Of a DNA stretch of 64,000 bases, positions 1-11,140 are shown one piece after another (position 1 is the first letter of the stretch; each line of letters starts with the position of its first letter). Source of the stretch: Stieleria varia (GTDB lineage Bacteria; Planctomycetota; Planctomycetia; Pirellulales; Pirellulaceae). The notes under the pieces are model-generated. The model saw nothing but the letters and a program-made list of their open reading frames with translations, searched no databases and was not told where the DNA came from. Where the stretch lies: contig NZ_CP151726.1 in the NCBI RefSeq assembly GCF_038443385.1, positions 2,170,001-2,234,000 of the forward strand, given 5' to 3'. Position numbers and translations under genes: made by a program.

Positions 1-2
1 CC

Positions 3-1640
<1,638 letters not shown>

Positions 1641-1704
1641 TCGCTCAGCGTTTATGATGAAGGGCCCTCCTCAACCATTCCTTCCTCCATCATCGAGAGA
1701 CGCC

Positions 1705-3057
1705 ATGAATTCGCGTTGCAGAATCGATCGCCGTCAACTCTTACTCGCCGGAGCCACAACGTTGGCGGGCGTCGCCATCAGCCATAACAAGCTTCACGCC
1801 GCAGCGAATGACCGTATGAAGGTCGCGTTCATCGGAGTCGGTGGTCGTGGAGGAGGCAACCTGAAGACAATCACGGCAACGGGAGCCGTCGACGTCGTAG
1901 CGGTCTGTGACATTGACACCCGATTCATGGACCACGCGGCCGAGCAATTTCCCGGTGCGCAAAAGTTTCAAGACTTTCGCAAGCTGTACGATGCTGTCGG
2001 TAACAAGATCGACGCCGCCGTGATCAGCACGACCGAGCACACGCACGCGTTCGCGACCATGCCCGCATTGAAACTGGGCAAGCACGTCTACTGCGAAAAA
2101 CCACTTGCCTACAACGTCGACGAAACGCGACGTGTGACCGATGCGGCGGCAGACGCCGGCGTCGTGACCCAGATGGGAACGCAGATTCATGCGACACCGA
2201 ACTATCATCGCGTGGTGGAGCTGATTCAATCCGGCGCGATCGGCGATGTCAGCGAGGCACACGTTTGGGTCGGCAGAGCGTGGGGACTGCAGAGCAAGAA
2301 GGACGCCGAAAAGAACGGGGACCGTTTGTTCGTTGACGCTCGACCGACCGATGCCATGTCGCCACCGCCGCACATCGACTGGGACTTGTGGCTGGGGCCG
2401 GCACCCGAGCGTCCGTATCACAGCGTCTATTTTCCGGGTCCCAATTGGTACCGCTGGTGGGATTTTGGCAACGGCACGATGTCAGACCTGGGTAGTCACT
2501 GGAACGATCTGCCGTTCTGGGCACTTCAGTTGGACGCTCCCCAAACCGTGGAGGCCTTTGGCCCCGAACCGCATCCTGAGATCGCACCCGCGTCGATGAA
2601 AGCCGTCTATCAATACGGACCACGGGGTAATCGCCCGGCTGTTGAATTGACGTGGTACCAAGGCAGCGAGAAACCTCAGCGATGGCTCGATGGTGAGATT
2701 CCTCAGTGGAATAGCGGCGTGCTGTTCGTCGGCAGCAAAGGCATGCTGTTGTCGGATTACAACAAGCACGTGTTGCTGCCCGAGAACGAGTTCACGAATT
2801 TCAAAGCACCGGAACCCTTCATTCCCGACTCGCCTGGGCATCACCAGGAGTGGGTGATGGCGTGCCAAGGACAAGGAGAAACGGCAAGCCCGTTCAGCTA
2901 CGCAGGACCGTTGACCGAAGCCAACCATTTGGGCAACGTGGCATTCCGAGTCGGCAAAAAGATCACGTGGGATCCCAAGACGATGACTTGTGTGGATTGC
3001 CCAGAAGCCGATCCATTCTTGCGCCGTCGCCCCCGCGACGGATGGTCCCTGCAGTAG
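1705..3057 (+). CDS. Gfo/Idh/MocA-family oxidoreductase with Tat signal
   Basis: NAD(P)-dependent sugar or inositol-type oxidoreductase, exported form common in planctomycetes. The ATG at 1705 is chosen because it starts a twin-arginine leader (RRQLLLAG followed by an Ala-rich hydrophobic stretch ending near LHAAA), while the longer open frame from 1627 overlaps the upstream gene and adds no recognisable sequence. The mature part begins with the Rossmann motif GVGGRGGGN and carries the family EKP motif (CEKPLAYN) in the expected place. Length is 450 residues, normal for the exported subfamily. Probable role in degrading polysaccharide-derived sugars; the actual substrate cannot be read from sequence. 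Confidence 0.93.
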   Translation: MNSRCRIDRRQLLLAGATTLAGVAISHNKLHAAANDRMKVAFIGVGGRGGGNLKTITATGAVDVVAVCDIDTRFMDHAAEQFPGAQKFQDFRKLYDAVGNKIDAAVISTTEHTHAFATMPALKLGKHVYCEKPLAYNVDETRRVTDAAADAGVVTQMGTQIHATPNYHRVVELIQSGAIGDVSEAHVWVGRAWGLQSKKDAEKNGDRLFVDARPTDAMSPPPHIDWDLWLGPAPERPYHSVYFPGPNWYRWWDFGNGTMSDLGSHWNDLPFWALQLDAPQTVEAFGPEPHPEIAPASMKAVYQYGPRGNRPAVELTWYQGSEKPQRWLDGEIPQWNSGVLFVGSKGMLLSDYNKHVLLPENEFTNFKAPEPFIPDSPGHHQEWVMACQGQGETASPFSYAGPLTEANHLGNVAFRVGKKITWDPKTMTCVDCPEADPFLRRRPRDGWSLQ

Positions 3058-3159
3058 CAGCGATGTTTGCTGTTGTGGCATTTTGGGTTTGCGCGGGCTC
3101 TGCTGTCACCTCCACCGGCGCAAGAGACTGCTGATTGAATCAAAACCAGGAACCCAAGG

Positions 3160-3225
3160 GTGAGCCGTGGGCCGTAAGGCACCGGGCAATGCGGTAGGCC
3201 CGGCCGCTTACGCGTCACGGCTCAC
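3160..3225. repeat. Dispersed palindromic repeat, family A, copy 1 (66 bp)
   Basis: Imperfect inverted repeat beginning GTGAGCCGTGGGCC and ending CGGCTCAC. A copy differing at one base lies at 35350-35415. It sits between the convergent oxidoreductase and WD40 genes, where it could act as a bidirectional transcription terminator. The remaining intergenic bases (3058-3301) show no gene. Confidence 0.85.
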
Positions 3226-3301
3226 AGCGTCTGGTAGCTTCATCCGCTTAGATGCGTCGAGCTGTGACTACGATGAAACCGCGTTCTAAGCGGGATGCTC
3301 C

Positions 3302-6300
3302 CTATCGCCCTGCGGCTGATGGATCATCCGCGCTAAAGTCTCCGAGATGTTTTCCGTCGGCGACATTCCATTGTTTGACCACGCCCGATTGGCCTCCGGA
3401 AATGATCCGGCCGCCGTCGGGACTGAGGGAAACGGAAAACAGAAAGTCACCGCCGGCGGACATCGCACGGACTTGGCCGCCATTGTCCGTGTTGTGGATT
3501 CGGACTTGACCATCCGCACACGCGGTCGCAACCTGCGATACGTTGGGCAAGAACTCGATCGCAGTGATCTCGTCGCCGAACCCGTTGATGGTTCGCTTTT
3601 GTTGCCCCGTCTGGGCATCCCAGACCTTGACCGATTTGTCGGCGCTGCACGACACGAGTGTCAAACCATTGTCGCTCCAATCGACGCCCAAAACATGATG
3701 CGTATGTCCATCGAGCGAGCGAATCAATTCGCCGCTGCGAACGTCAACCAGTCGAATCGATTTGTCCGCTGCACCGCTGGCCAAGGTCTTACCATCCGGT
3801 GAAAAACGAAGCGTCAGCACCGTGTCGCTGTGCAGTTGGTCCATTCGACGCAGGACTTGTCCCGTTCGTTGCGAAACAATCAGAACTTGACCAGCACGAC
3901 TGGGTGCCCCCGAACCCACGGCGATCAATTCTCCGGTGGGGTCAAAATCGATGGCGGTCACTCGATCAGAGATCAGATCACCATCGACCGTACCGATTGT
4001 GTCTGTCAATTTCCAGCGGCGCGTTACATTCACTGAACGATTCCAACCGTTGATCCACAAGTCGGCTGAATTCACAAAGACACAGTCGCTGGTGGACGCA
4101 GGACGCGCGGCATTGCCAGGTGGAAACTCATCGATCGGCGATCCATCAGAGGCTCGATAGGTTCGAATCCATCCGTCGGACGCAACCGAGACGACGGTAC
4201 TCGCATCAGGTGAAACCGCTACCGCATGAATCGGCGCTGCGAAGGAACTCTGTTCTCGAAAGGTTTTTTCGGTTCGTTCGGTTTCCTGCAGTTGTTCTTT
4301 GACCATGCTGATCAACGTTTGCTGGGCGGGGATCGCATCGGCGGCTCGTTGTCGAGACTGTCGAGCGGTCTCCAATGCTTGCAAGCGTTTCGCGACAGTT
4401 TCTTCCTTCTTGGTTTTCTCCTCGGCCAGTTTGGTGACCGATGCTTTCTGTTTCTCCAGTTCTGCCTTGGCTTGTTCCATCATTTTGGTCGCGTCGGTCT
4501 TGGACTTCTCCAGCATCGCCAGCTTGGCGCGTTTTTCGTCGGCCATTTTCTTGGACGCATCGAGTTGTGCTTGACTCTCAGCGGCTTGTTTGGCGGCCAG
4601 GTCGGCAGTCGCTTGCGCCTGGTCGGCTTTTTCTTTCGCTGCAGCAAGCTCGGCTTTGGCTTGTTCCAAAGCCGCCTTGGCGACGTCGGACTTCTTTACC
4701 AGTTCGGTTTGTTCTGCGGTCACCTTGGTGATGACGGCTTCGGTGTCGGTCAACTGTTGTTGAACCGTCTTGGACTCCGTTTCGGCTTGTGTCAACGTTG
4801 CCGTTGCCTCCGCGATCGATTTCTCGGTGGTGGCAACCTGCGTTTGGACGTCGGTCAACTTTTTCGTTTCCGCAGCCAACTCATCGGTCGCCGTCTTGTG
4901 TGCTTCGGTGACCTTGGCGAGTGATTCGTCTTCTTTTTTCAGTTCGGCCGTCAGCGTCTCGGTCGCTTTCTCCATGCGGACCACGGAATCGCGAAAACGT
5001 GACGCGTCTTTGGCCAAGATCGCCAACCGCTGCGTCGACGCCAAGTTGCTCTGAGAGGTCCCTCGCGGCTTTCCATCCGCAAGATTCCACATCCGAGTTT
5101 TTCCATCTCCGCCACCGACGACCAGGAACGCGCCGTCGGGGGACGACGCCAAGGACAGTGATGAGGCGTCGCCATCGAATTTGAATTTTTGGGCTCCGTC
5201 CGCTGGCTGCACAACAGTGACGCTGTTGCCATGTGCGACAGCCAGCAAAGTTCGTTGAGGGGCAGTGAAGCACAGGGATCGTGCCCCTGGGATCGCATCC
5301 AATGTACGGACCACCGACAGATCATTTGCTGAAAACACAACAGCCAGATCCGCGGCATTGATCGCAGCGATGGTTTGGCTATCTCCACTGACCATCAGAT
5401 TGCGAAGGGCCGAATCGTGGTCGATGCAGCGAGCCAGTTGCCCATCGGTGGCTTGATGAACGCAGAGTTTTCCGCCCGCATCACAACTGGCCAGTAAGTC
5501 TGTTGAAACCCAGGCCAGGGACGTGACTGGCAACGAGTGCGTTGTGATCGTGTGCTGTTTTGCGTCCGACGCCTTGTCCCAAATTTCGATTTCGCCCAAC
5601 AGATTGACCATCCCGATCCGCGTGCCGTCGGGACTGAGGGTCACATGATCGGCTGCGGATGCAAGCGATCTCATCTCAACGGTGGGGTGCTCCGCTCGCT
5701 GCCAAAGTCGCAAAGTTCGAAATCCGCCCGTAGCGATCGTCTGCCCCAGCGGCCCGAAACGAACCGACTGGATCAGGTCCAGATCAGCGACACCGGCTTG
5801 AGGCAAACTCGGATCGACCAATGAATCGACTTGCTTTCCCGTTGCGGTATCAAAAACCGCCACGCGATTGGCGGTTGCCAGGGCTGCCCAGTGGCCATCG
5901 GGCGAGTACGAGGTCGTGTAGATCGAACGAATTGATTCCGGTACCGGTTGCCAAGCAATGTTTTCTCCGCTGGTGGATTCTGGAAAGACCGCGCCGCCGA
6001 GGATCCACTGCCGCAACTTGTCCAGTTCAGCGGGGCTCAACGGCTTGGCACCGACCGTATTGTCTTCCGGCGGCATGATGGGATCTTCCTCGCCTGACGC
6101 TCGCGCCCAAATCAAGCTTCCTGTGACATCGCCCGCAACGATTCCGGGACCAGAGTCGCCGCCAGCGAGCATCTCTTTTTCTGACTCCATCGACAGACCG
6201 CCTTCGTCCTGTTTGGAGTGGTGGCAAGCCATGCAGTTACGTTTCAAGACCGGCTGAATCTCCGTCGCGAAGTCGACAACGGGCACTTTGTTTGCTGCAT

Positions 6301-6409
6301 CCGTTTTTTGATCCGAGGCAACGTCCGAGTCCCCGGCCGAGCTTGTCATTTGCTGCAAGACGAACAACAACAGCACAGTCAATATCGATGCGAAGGTGGC
6401 ACGGGGCAT
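3302..6409 (-). CDS. Planctomycete cytochrome c / WD40 / coiled-coil protein
   Basis: Exported protein of 1035 residues. An N-terminal hydrophobic leader (about residues 8-25) precedes a planctomycete-type cytochrome c domain (about 45-145) with heme motif CMACH at 59-63 and a candidate Met ligand in IMPPED. WD40-like repeats fill about 155-460. A Lys/Glu/Ala/Gln-rich coiled coil of roughly 240 residues (about 470-715) follows, then a second WD40 block (about 725-1030) with repeats such as SPDGKTLASGAADKSIRLVD. It is the last gene of the minus-strand operon that includes the DUF1501 and DUF1549/DUF1553 genes. The final residues and TAG stop lie in a stretch resembling the dispersed family-B repeat. 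Function is probably redox or scaffold in the periplasm; unproven. Confidence 0.9.
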   Translation of the reverse strand: MPRATFASILTVLLLFVLQQMTSSAGDSDVASDQKTDAANKVPVVDFATEIQPVLKRNCMACHHSKQDEGGLSMESEKEMLAGGDSGPGIVAGDVTGSLIWARASGEEDPIMPPEDNTVGAKPLSPAELDKLRQWILGGAVFPESTSGENIAWQPVPESIRSIYTTSYSPDGHWAALATANRVAVFDTATGKQVDSLVDPSLPQAGVADLDLIQSVRFGPLGQTIATGGFRTLRLWQRAEHPTVEMRSLASAADHVTLSPDGTRIGMVNLLGEIEIWDKASDAKQHTITTHSLPVTSLAWVSTDLLASCDAGGKLCVHQATDGQLARCIDHDSALRNLMVSGDSQTIAAINAADLAVVFSANDLSVVRTLDAIPGARSLCFTAPQRTLLAVAHGNSVTVVQPADGAQKFKFDGDASSLSLASSPDGAFLVVGGGDGKTRMWNLADGKPRGTSQSNLASTQRLAILAKDASRFRDSVVRMEKATETLTAELKKEDESLAKVTEAHKTATDELAAETKKLTDVQTQVATTEKSIAEATATLTQAETESKTVQQQLTDTEAVITKVTAEQTELVKKSDVAKAALEQAKAELAAAKEKADQAQATADLAAKQAAESQAQLDASKKMADEKRAKLAMLEKSKTDATKMMEQAKAELEKQKASVTKLAEEKTKKEETVAKRLQALETARQSRQRAADAIPAQQTLISMVKEQLQETERTEKTFREQSSFAAPIHAVAVSPDASTVVSVASDGWIRTYRASDGSPIDEFPPGNAARPASTSDCVFVNSADLWINGWNRSVNVTRRWKLTDTIGTVDGDLISDRVTAIDFDPTGELIAVGSGAPSRAGQVLIVSQRTGQVLRRMDQLHSDTVLTLRFSPDGKTLASGAADKSIRLVDVRSGELIRSLDGHTHHVLGVDWSDNGLTLVSCSADKSVKVWDAQTGQQKRTINGFGDEITAIEFLPNVSQVATACADGQVRIHNTDNGGQVRAMSAGGDFLFSVSLSPDGGRIISGGQSGVVKQWNVADGKHLGDFSADDPSAAGR

Positions 6410-6450
6410 GGCAGATCAATGGTGGGAGAACGGGTGGGGTATCGCGTCAG

Positions 6451-8601
6451 TCAGTTGACCTGCAACACGACCATCGGTGAGGCGGGGAAAATCGTGAAAT
6501 CGCGTGGGTTGGCCTGTGGCTTCGCGGATTCCACGCGTTTGTTCGCTGTCTGGATCGCAGCGTCCAAGTCCTTATGCTGATCGGAAAGGTTGGGATCGTC
6601 ACGCATTTTCTGCAGGCGATCTCGATACTGAGTGGCTCGCTGCAGCGATTGAGGGTTTGGCGCGAATTTGACTTTGGTTTCACCCTGCAGCCAAATCCGA
6701 TAGGTGCCTGGCTTTGCATTGGCGGTCACATCCAGCGTGTATTCGCCGGTGTCTTGATCGGCGGCAATGGTCACGTCTCGGGCGGTGACCCCGGCTGGGA
6801 CGTCGCGTCCTCGTAGAATCACGGGTGTTTTTTCCCCGCCGGCACGACGTGTCAGCTTCACGGCCAGCTTTGCCTTGTCGCCTTTGTTGACCACAATCGG
6901 CATTGGATCGTCCATGCCGATTGTGATGGGCTCGACGTCTAGGTCCGATACCGAGACCAGGAGCTGCGAGACGAGGCGGGTACGAAGCGAGTTGCGTTGG
7001 GCATCCTTTTCCCACTGCACCGTCGTGGGTGTCGCAACGATCGAGAATGCTTGGTCGCCAATACTCGCTTTTGCGTTCACCTCAATTGCCGCGACGGACG
7101 CTGCGGCGTCTTCGTCAGCCCGCAAATTCAATTGTGCAACCGAATGTTCGGCGGGCATGGTTACCGGGGCACAGTGCACGCCGGCCGGTAATCCGGATAC
7201 ATTCAACTCGATCGGTCCCGACCAGTTTTGACGTAAGGCGACCACGCGAAGCGGTTGGAGGCCGCCTCGTAATACTCTGACACCGCTGGGACGCGTGACA
7301 TTGATGTCTCGGTGATCATACGGCAGATAGGCCAGTAGTTTCAGACTCGGGCTTAGCGGGGTGACAGACAACGTGTAGGACTGTGTCTTGCCAAGCATTT
7401 CGCCGGAGTCCATGTCTTGGACTTTGATCCGGTACGTTGCCTCGACGTCAGCGGTGTAGTTGATCACTGGGTCGGTGCTCTTGAAACTCATCGGCCCATC
7501 GCTAAGGTTGAAGCTGTCGTCTCCGGCGGCAACTTGTTGCCAACTGACCACACCGTCTGCGTCGGTGGAGCGGCGATGTAGTGTCAGCCGGGCATCGGTC
7601 GGTTGTCCCAGGCGTTCCGAGAGGACTTCGATCGCAACCGACTGGCCTTTCGTCAATTGACACTGAAAGTAATCGACATCACTTGCTGAATCGAATCGTG
7701 CGGTTGCCGTACCGGGGATCGCCAACTCACGCGGCGACTCCATGTCGTCTGAACGTTCGTCCGCCGGTTGGCTCGCCTCCACTGCACCTGCGCTGATCGA
7801 ACGAACAAGTCGTTCGTCCGATCGATGCGTCGATGCTCGTTCCACTGCGTCGGACGCGTGCAGCACAAGCCCGTAGGGATATTCGTTTCCGCCTCGATAC
7901 AAGACATCGTGTACGAACAGCAGGTAGTCAGCAGCCAGTCCCACCGGCAGTGGAATCGTCAGATCGACATGATCACTGCCCGTCAAGACGGAGAGCAGTC
8001 GTCCATCGGCGTCTCGCAATTCGGCCGTTGCGATCATGCGTGAATCGACCTGTTGAGCGATCAAATCGATCGAGAGGTCTTGGTTCTCGTCGACGTGGAT
8101 GTGATAGAAATCGCGCTGAGCAATCGATGCGTTGGCTTGCAGGATTTTTTCAAGGGGCAATTCCGTTGGTGCGGCAACATCGTGGCTGGGCGAAAGCAAA
8201 TCGGTCGGCTCTGGATGCACAGAGATGGTTCGCGGATTGGAGACGCCCAACCGACCGACCGCCCACACGTCGTATCGTCCTGCGGGAACGTCATTTGCAA
8301 CTCGAACGTGAAAATGTCCGTAACGCGGCTGAACAGAATCATCAAACGGCAATGCGGCGTCGATCAACAACTCGGCGGTGATACCGGGATGCGAAAACCT
8401 GAGGGCAGTGATCTCGTCGCCGTCGGCGGAGGAGGCAATCGACATGTCGGCTTCTGAACCGACGGTCAAAAACACTCGCGAAAGTGATTTCAGTTGTGTG
8501 GTGGGCAACTGTGCGGCAAGCTCGCCTGCGCATAGCACAAGAAACACTACCGCGCATAGCACAAGAAACATCGCAACGCCGGAGAATCGCAGTTTATTCA
8601 C
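6451..8601 (-). CDS. Exported PPC-domain-like protein of the DUF1501/DUF1553 operon
   Basis: 716-residue exported protein. A hydrophobic signal peptide (about residues 8-32, MFLVLCAVVFLVLCAG) is followed by beta-rich segments resembling bacterial pre-peptidase C-terminal (PPC) domains, for example around YRIKVQDMDSGEMLGKTQSYTLSVTP and FDSASDVDYFQCQL. The C-terminal part has Ig-like beta segments and a short helical stretch near residues 655-690. No catalytic motif was recognised. It lies 28 bp downstream of the DUF1549/DUF1553 gene and 41 bp upstream of the WD40 gene, all on the minus strand, a gene set repeatedly found together in planctomycetes. Probably a surface or periplasmic binding partner of that set. 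Confidence 0.8.
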   Translation of the reverse strand: MNKLRFSGVAMFLVLCAVVFLVLCAGELAAQLPTTQLKSLSRVFLTVGSEADMSIASSADGDEITALRFSHPGITAELLIDAALPFDDSVQPRYGHFHVRVANDVPAGRYDVWAVGRLGVSNPRTISVHPEPTDLLSPSHDVAAPTELPLEKILQANASIAQRDFYHIHVDENQDLSIDLIAQQVDSRMIATAELRDADGRLLSVLTGSDHVDLTIPLPVGLAADYLLFVHDVLYRGGNEYPYGLVLHASDAVERASTHRSDERLVRSISAGAVEASQPADERSDDMESPRELAIPGTATARFDSASDVDYFQCQLTKGQSVAIEVLSERLGQPTDARLTLHRRSTDADGVVSWQQVAAGDDSFNLSDGPMSFKSTDPVINYTADVEATYRIKVQDMDSGEMLGKTQSYTLSVTPLSPSLKLLAYLPYDHRDINVTRPSGVRVLRGGLQPLRVVALRQNWSGPIELNVSGLPAGVHCAPVTMPAEHSVAQLNLRADEDAAASVAAIEVNAKASIGDQAFSIVATPTTVQWEKDAQRNSLRTRLVSQLLVSVSDLDVEPITIGMDDPMPIVVNKGDKAKLAVKLTRRAGGEKTPVILRGRDVPAGVTARDVTIAADQDTGEYTLDVTANAKPGTYRIWLQGETKVKFAPNPQSLQRATQYRDRLQKMRDDPNLSDQHKDLDAAIQTANKRVESAKPQANPRDFTIFPASPMVVLQVN

Positions 8602-8629
8602 AGTCTTGGAGCGTCGAGAGATGGTGTCA

Positions 8630-11140
8630 TCAATGGTTGAACAAGAATTCTTTGGAGTTGACGAGCGCCCAGATCAAATCTTCCCAAGCTGCCGATTCAT
8701 TCTCTCTGCCCGACAGATACTCCAGCGACGCATTCAGCTCCTCGTCGGTCGGAGCTCGACTGAGTGTCGTCCAGTACAAACCATCCAATCGAACCGCTAC
8801 CGTGGCTTCCGAGTCATTGGCCAAACGCTTAGCGCGTCCATGATCGCTGCCGAGTTTGTCTTGCATCTGCTTGGAATTCAACAAATGCAAACTCTGTGCA
8901 AGGCTCGCGTCTTGGGAACGCTCGCACTCGCACGCCGTCTTGGCTTGCGGTTGCCCGAACACATCCAAGAAATAGGAATCGAAGCCGGTATCGGGCAGCG
9001 CCACCGCTCGCGTTCCCGCCGGCATACCCGCGAACGAACTCGGTGTCCCCGTGACGTGATCGATCCCGTCCAGCAAGACCTCCGCCGTCAATCGCTTGGG
9101 ATAAAAACGCGAATGGCTTCGGCGGTCCGCCAGATTTTCGTCCAAGGGCTGACTGGACGCTTGGTAGGTATCCGAAAGACAAATCGTGCGAATCAGTTCA
9201 CACAAATCGAATCCTGATTGCGTGAACGAATCAGCCAAAGCATCCATCAACGCGGGGTTGGACGGCGGGTTGGTCACTCGCATGTCGTCTTCGGGTTCGA
9301 CCAACGCTCTGCCGAGGAAATGTTTCCAGTAGCGGTTGACCAGCGACTTGGCAAAAAAGGGATTGTCGTCTTGGGTCATCCAGTCCGCCAACGCCTCACG
9401 CGGATCCTCGTCTGGGGCGATCTCAATCGGTGGGCCGTCCAAGCCAACCGGTTTCAGCGACGCGCCCGTTTTGGGATGGTTTGTTGCCGCGGTGCCGATT
9501 CGCGAGACAAAGACCGGCTCGGCAACATCGCCGGCATCTTTTTTGTCAATCAGCGTAAAGAATGCCATCAGTTGGCTGTAATCCGCTTGGCTCCATTTCT
9601 CATACGGATGATGGTGGCAGCGAGCGCATTGGACACGTTGTCCGAGAAACAATTGACTGATGTCTTCAACACGTTCATTGCGATCGGAAACCTGATCCAA
9701 CCAGGACACCGCCGGATTGCTGGTGATCGATCCGCGAGCGGCAACAAGTTGTCGAACCCACATGTCGTAAGCAACGTTCTCGCGGAATTGCTGAGTCAGC
9801 CATTGATGAAACAGCATGTTCCGTAGCTGCAGCGGGCCGGAGTCTCGCTGGTTGCGCAAAATGGCGGACCACTTTCGCGCAAAGTACTCCGCATAGTCTT
9901 CGTCCTCCAGCAAGCGATTGACCAATCGCTCTCGCTTGTCTGCAGTGGTATCCGCGACAAACGCTTTGGCTTCATCCGGCGTTGGCAAACGGCCCGCAAT
10001 ATCGAGCGTTGCACGACGCACGTACGTCGCATCATCACAACGGGGTGAACGCGGGATACCGAGTGAATTCAATTTATTCCAGACGTGCTGATCAATGACG
10101 TTGCTCGGCGTCTCGTGCGTCTCGGCGAGCGAGAGGGGGGACATCGTCCTCGGCACGTCCGCCTGGAATACTGCCACGTGACCTTGATAACGCGCCATCA
10201 CGGCCACATCACCGACGACATCGCCGATCTCAACCCAACCGGTCGGAGTAACACTCGCCATCTGGGGATCGTTGGATTCGTAAACGACACCACGCGTGAT
10301 GTCTTCTCTCGTTCCGTCAGTGTAAGTCGCGATCACCGACAGTTGCTGCGATGATCCAGCGGCAACACGGCGGTGGGGCGGAAAAACATCAATCGATTCA
10401 ACGACACGTTGATTTTCATCACCATACGGCATGCCTTGAAGGATCCAACGCCGCAGCAAGCGATACTCGTAGGAATCGGCGTCCATCCGTTGTCCGCCGC
10501 CGTGAGGCACGGTTCCGATCGACTTTTGCAGCAACAAACTGCGATCAGGTGCTGCCACCGAAACGCGACGCCCGAGTGAGTGGGCGATCAAGTGTTTGTG
10601 ATCAACGTGTGGTTCGAATCCCAGCAAAGACAATCGGAATCCGTTTTGACCGGCGATCTTGCCGTGACATCCGCCTCCATTGCATCCCAGTTTGGTGAAA
10701 ATCGGAACGACTTGACTGGCGAAACTGATTTCGCGAGCCACGCCGGTTTGAGACACTGTCAGCGGAATCTGGACAGCACGCCCGTCCGGGTGCGTTGTGG
10801 TCACGGAAACGTTCGCGTCGGCCAATGGGGTGACCAATCCCGTTTCGTCGATCGAGACGATTCCCGGCGGTTCGCTCGTGTAGGTGACCGCACGCGTGAC
10901 ATCGACTTGGTTGCCCGCATCGTCAACCGTGGAAACGACCAGTTGCAGGCGTGCGTCAACACCGACGAGTTCGGTAAAGGCGAACACGGTTTCGTTTTCA
11001 ATGATCATCGACGGTAATTGGTCCGCAGCCAACACGCTGGTGGACCTACATGTCGACACGGTCAATAGGGCAAGCAGTGCCGCCATCAGTTTCAACGCAT
11101 TCCATTGTCGTGTGGTTCGATGTGCTGTTGGGAGCATCAA
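8630..11140 (-). CDS. Ig-like (BIg2)/DUF1549/DUF1553 domain protein
   Basis: 836-residue exported protein. After an N-terminal hydrophobic leader comes a bacterial Ig-like domain (about 45-135), then a cysteine motif CNGGGCH at 153-159 that looks like an atypical c-heme or metal site. A second Ig-like segment occupies about 250-330. DUF1549 starts near the phrase NSLGIPRSPRCDDATYVRRA and contains a second motif CARCHHHP near residue 505. DUF1553 begins near NPFFAKSLVNRYW and reaches the C-terminus. The start codon overlaps the stop of the DUF1501 gene by four bases (ATGA), implying translational coupling. DUF1549/DUF1553 proteins have no settled biochemical role; the heme-like motifs suggest electron transfer. 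Confidence 0.92.
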   Translation of the reverse strand: MMLPTAHRTTRQWNALKLMAALLALLTVSTCRSTSVLAADQLPSMIIENETVFAFTELVGVDARLQLVVSTVDDAGNQVDVTRAVTYTSEPPGIVSIDETGLVTPLADANVSVTTTHPDGRAVQIPLTVSQTGVAREISFASQVVPIFTKLGCNGGGCHGKIAGQNGFRLSLLGFEPHVDHKHLIAHSLGRRVSVAAPDRSLLLQKSIGTVPHGGGQRMDADSYEYRLLRRWILQGMPYGDENQRVVESIDVFPPHRRVAAGSSQQLSVIATYTDGTREDITRGVVYESNDPQMASVTPTGWVEIGDVVGDVAVMARYQGHVAVFQADVPRTMSPLSLAETHETPSNVIDQHVWNKLNSLGIPRSPRCDDATYVRRATLDIAGRLPTPDEAKAFVADTTADKRERLVNRLLEDEDYAEYFARKWSAILRNQRDSGPLQLRNMLFHQWLTQQFRENVAYDMWVRQLVAARGSITSNPAVSWLDQVSDRNERVEDISQLFLGQRVQCARCHHHPYEKWSQADYSQLMAFFTLIDKKDAGDVAEPVFVSRIGTAATNHPKTGASLKPVGLDGPPIEIAPDEDPREALADWMTQDDNPFFAKSLVNRYWKHFLGRALVEPEDDMRVTNPPSNPALMDALADSFTQSGFDLCELIRTICLSDTYQASSQPLDENLADRRSHSRFYPKRLTAEVLLDGIDHVTGTPSSFAGMPAGTRAVALPDTGFDSYFLDVFGQPQAKTACECERSQDASLAQSLHLLNSKQMQDKLGSDHGRAKRLANDSEATVAVRLDGLYWTTLSRAPTDEELNASLEYLSGRENESAAWEDLIWALVNSKEFLFNH

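Noticed and set aside
4226-4924. 232-residue Phe/Leu/Gly-rich plus frame resembling a membrane protein
   Set aside because: It is the complement of the Lys/Glu/Ala coiled-coil part of the WD40 gene, which always yields such hydrophobic shadows.
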